Part shown: in pieces, positions 63,686 to 64,000 of the stretch
How the letters are laid out: every line of letters begins with the position of its first letter
Numbering within the stretch: the first letter of the stretch is position 1
NCBI RefSeq assembly: GCF_000025005.1
Contig: NC_013525.1
Span: 1,824,501-1,888,500, forward strand
Length of the DNA stretch: 64,000 nt
Direction: 5' to 3'
Source: Thermobaculum terrenum ATCC BAA-798
GTDB lineage: Bacteria > Chloroflexota > Chloroflexia > Thermobaculales > Thermobaculaceae
Translations under genes and position numbers: made by a program
The notes under the pieces: generated by a model
What the model saw: the letters and a program-made list of their open reading frames with translations, nothing else
Told to the model about the DNA's origin: nothing
Database searches by the model: none

Positions 63686-63718
63686 GCTTTTAGCGGTAGT
63701 TAAAGCAGGAGGTGGCCA

Positions 63719-63988
63719 ATGAACTCAGGACTTATAGGCAAGATAGAGAAGGCACACAGGTATGCGCAGGAGCCGGAGAGGGTACGCATCCACCATCTCG
63801 AGGCTACATTTAATGGGGATAACAACTCGTACGAGGTTAGTTTCAGGGACAACAAGTGGAACTGTGGATGCCATACATTCTCGACCTTCGGGGACTGCCA
63901 GCACGTGATGGCTATCCAGAAGATCCTCGAGCCGATGCTGCCCGAGGATACGACAAGCGAGCAGCAATCTCAACAACCTACTGCCTAA
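63719..63988 (+). CDS. Small SWIM zinc-finger protein
   Basis: 89 residues with GCAGGAGGTGGCC before ATG 63719. The SWIM motif C-x-C-x-n-C-x-H is seen in WNCGCHTFSTFGDCQHVMAIQKIL. The preceding strand segment (HHLEATFNGDNNSYEVSFRDNKW) is the usual lead-in. SWIM fingers bind nucleic acids or proteins; alone in so small a protein the role is unknown. The 3' end is inside the window, 12 bases before its right edge. Confidence 0.85.
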   Translation: MNSGLIGKIEKAHRYAQEPERVRIHHLEATFNGDNNSYEVSFRDNKWNCGCHTFSTFGDCQHVMAIQKILEPMLPEDTTSEQQSQQPTA

Positions 63989-64000
63989 ACTGAATAACCG

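Noticed and set aside
63588-63690. c-di-GMP (GEMM) riboswitch upstream of the SWIM gene
   Set aside because: Some short matches exist, but the conserved GCAAAGCC/tetraloop-receptor part is missing, so only a generic attenuator is called.

Overview
The window reads as bacterial chromosome from a thermophile, most plausibly a Chloroflexota or Thermobaculum-like lineage. That placement is inferred from gene content and was not tested by search. The content behind it is a SufCBDSU iron-sulfur operon with an Rrf2 regulator, a TreT-type trehalose synthase, an archaeal-type translin homologue, a CBS-domain family II pyrophosphatase, a Hanks-type kinase, several universal stress proteins, and many TTG or GTG starts behind strong Shine-Dalgarno sequences. 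Genes are packed tightly and no stretch longer than about 300 bases lacks a gene. I saw no rRNA, tRNA, transposase, integrase or CRISPR array.

Layout. 1-7.7 kb: a Ser/Thr kinase cut by the left edge, endonuclease IV, a CutA protein, and a SmtB-type repressor with its operator in front of a Zn/Cd-type P-ATPase; then DUF554, a translin-family protein and a Trm112-like zinc ribbon. 7.8-14.1 kb: the minus-strand rrf2-sufC-sufB-sufD-sufS-sufU-Rieske operon, with a palindrome over the regulator's start and a hairpin between sufB and sufD. 14.2-22.4 kb: pyk, gpmI, a coiled-coil protein, dxr, the site-2 protease RseP, a Usp, ParA and LarE. 22.4-31 kb: an S9 peptidase, rmd-gmd (GDP-6-deoxyhexose), CBS-PPase, a beta-lactamase-fold hydrolase, tyrS and a macrodomain protein. 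31-39.2 kb: a PrsA-like lipoprotein, lysine 6-aminotransferase, TreT, a GGDEF protein, a BCAT and a lone tungstate-type permease. 39.4-42.4 kb: an M48 protease diverging from a small HTH protein and a stress cassette (Hsp20 plus three small proteins). 42.4-48.4 kb: an epimerase, a CGNR-zinc-finger/CopA pair, and lgt-DsbA-VKOR. 48.4-60.6 kb: one eight-gene minus-strand operon combining an exported membrane protein, an ABC exporter, a coiled-coil membrane protein, MoxR, DUF58 and two VWA proteins. 60.6-64 kb: DUF503, an aminotransferase-Usp pair, a small Nif11/Os1348-like RiPP-precursor-like protein, and a SWIM zinc-finger protein behind a promoter-leader-terminator.

How they work together. Three metal or redox modules stand out: SmtB-ZntA (zinc), CGNR-CopA (copper) and Rrf2-Suf (Fe-S). 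The lgt-DsbA-VKOR group would lipidate and oxidise exported proteins such as the PrsA-like lipoprotein. The best candidates for something undescribed are the MoxR/VWA/ABC operon, the CGNR protein with a tandem CTCG tail as a putative leaderless copper sensor, hairpins that place the Shine-Dalgarno in the loop and a TTG start in the arm (rrf2 and dxr), and the attenuator-like leader of the SWIM gene.
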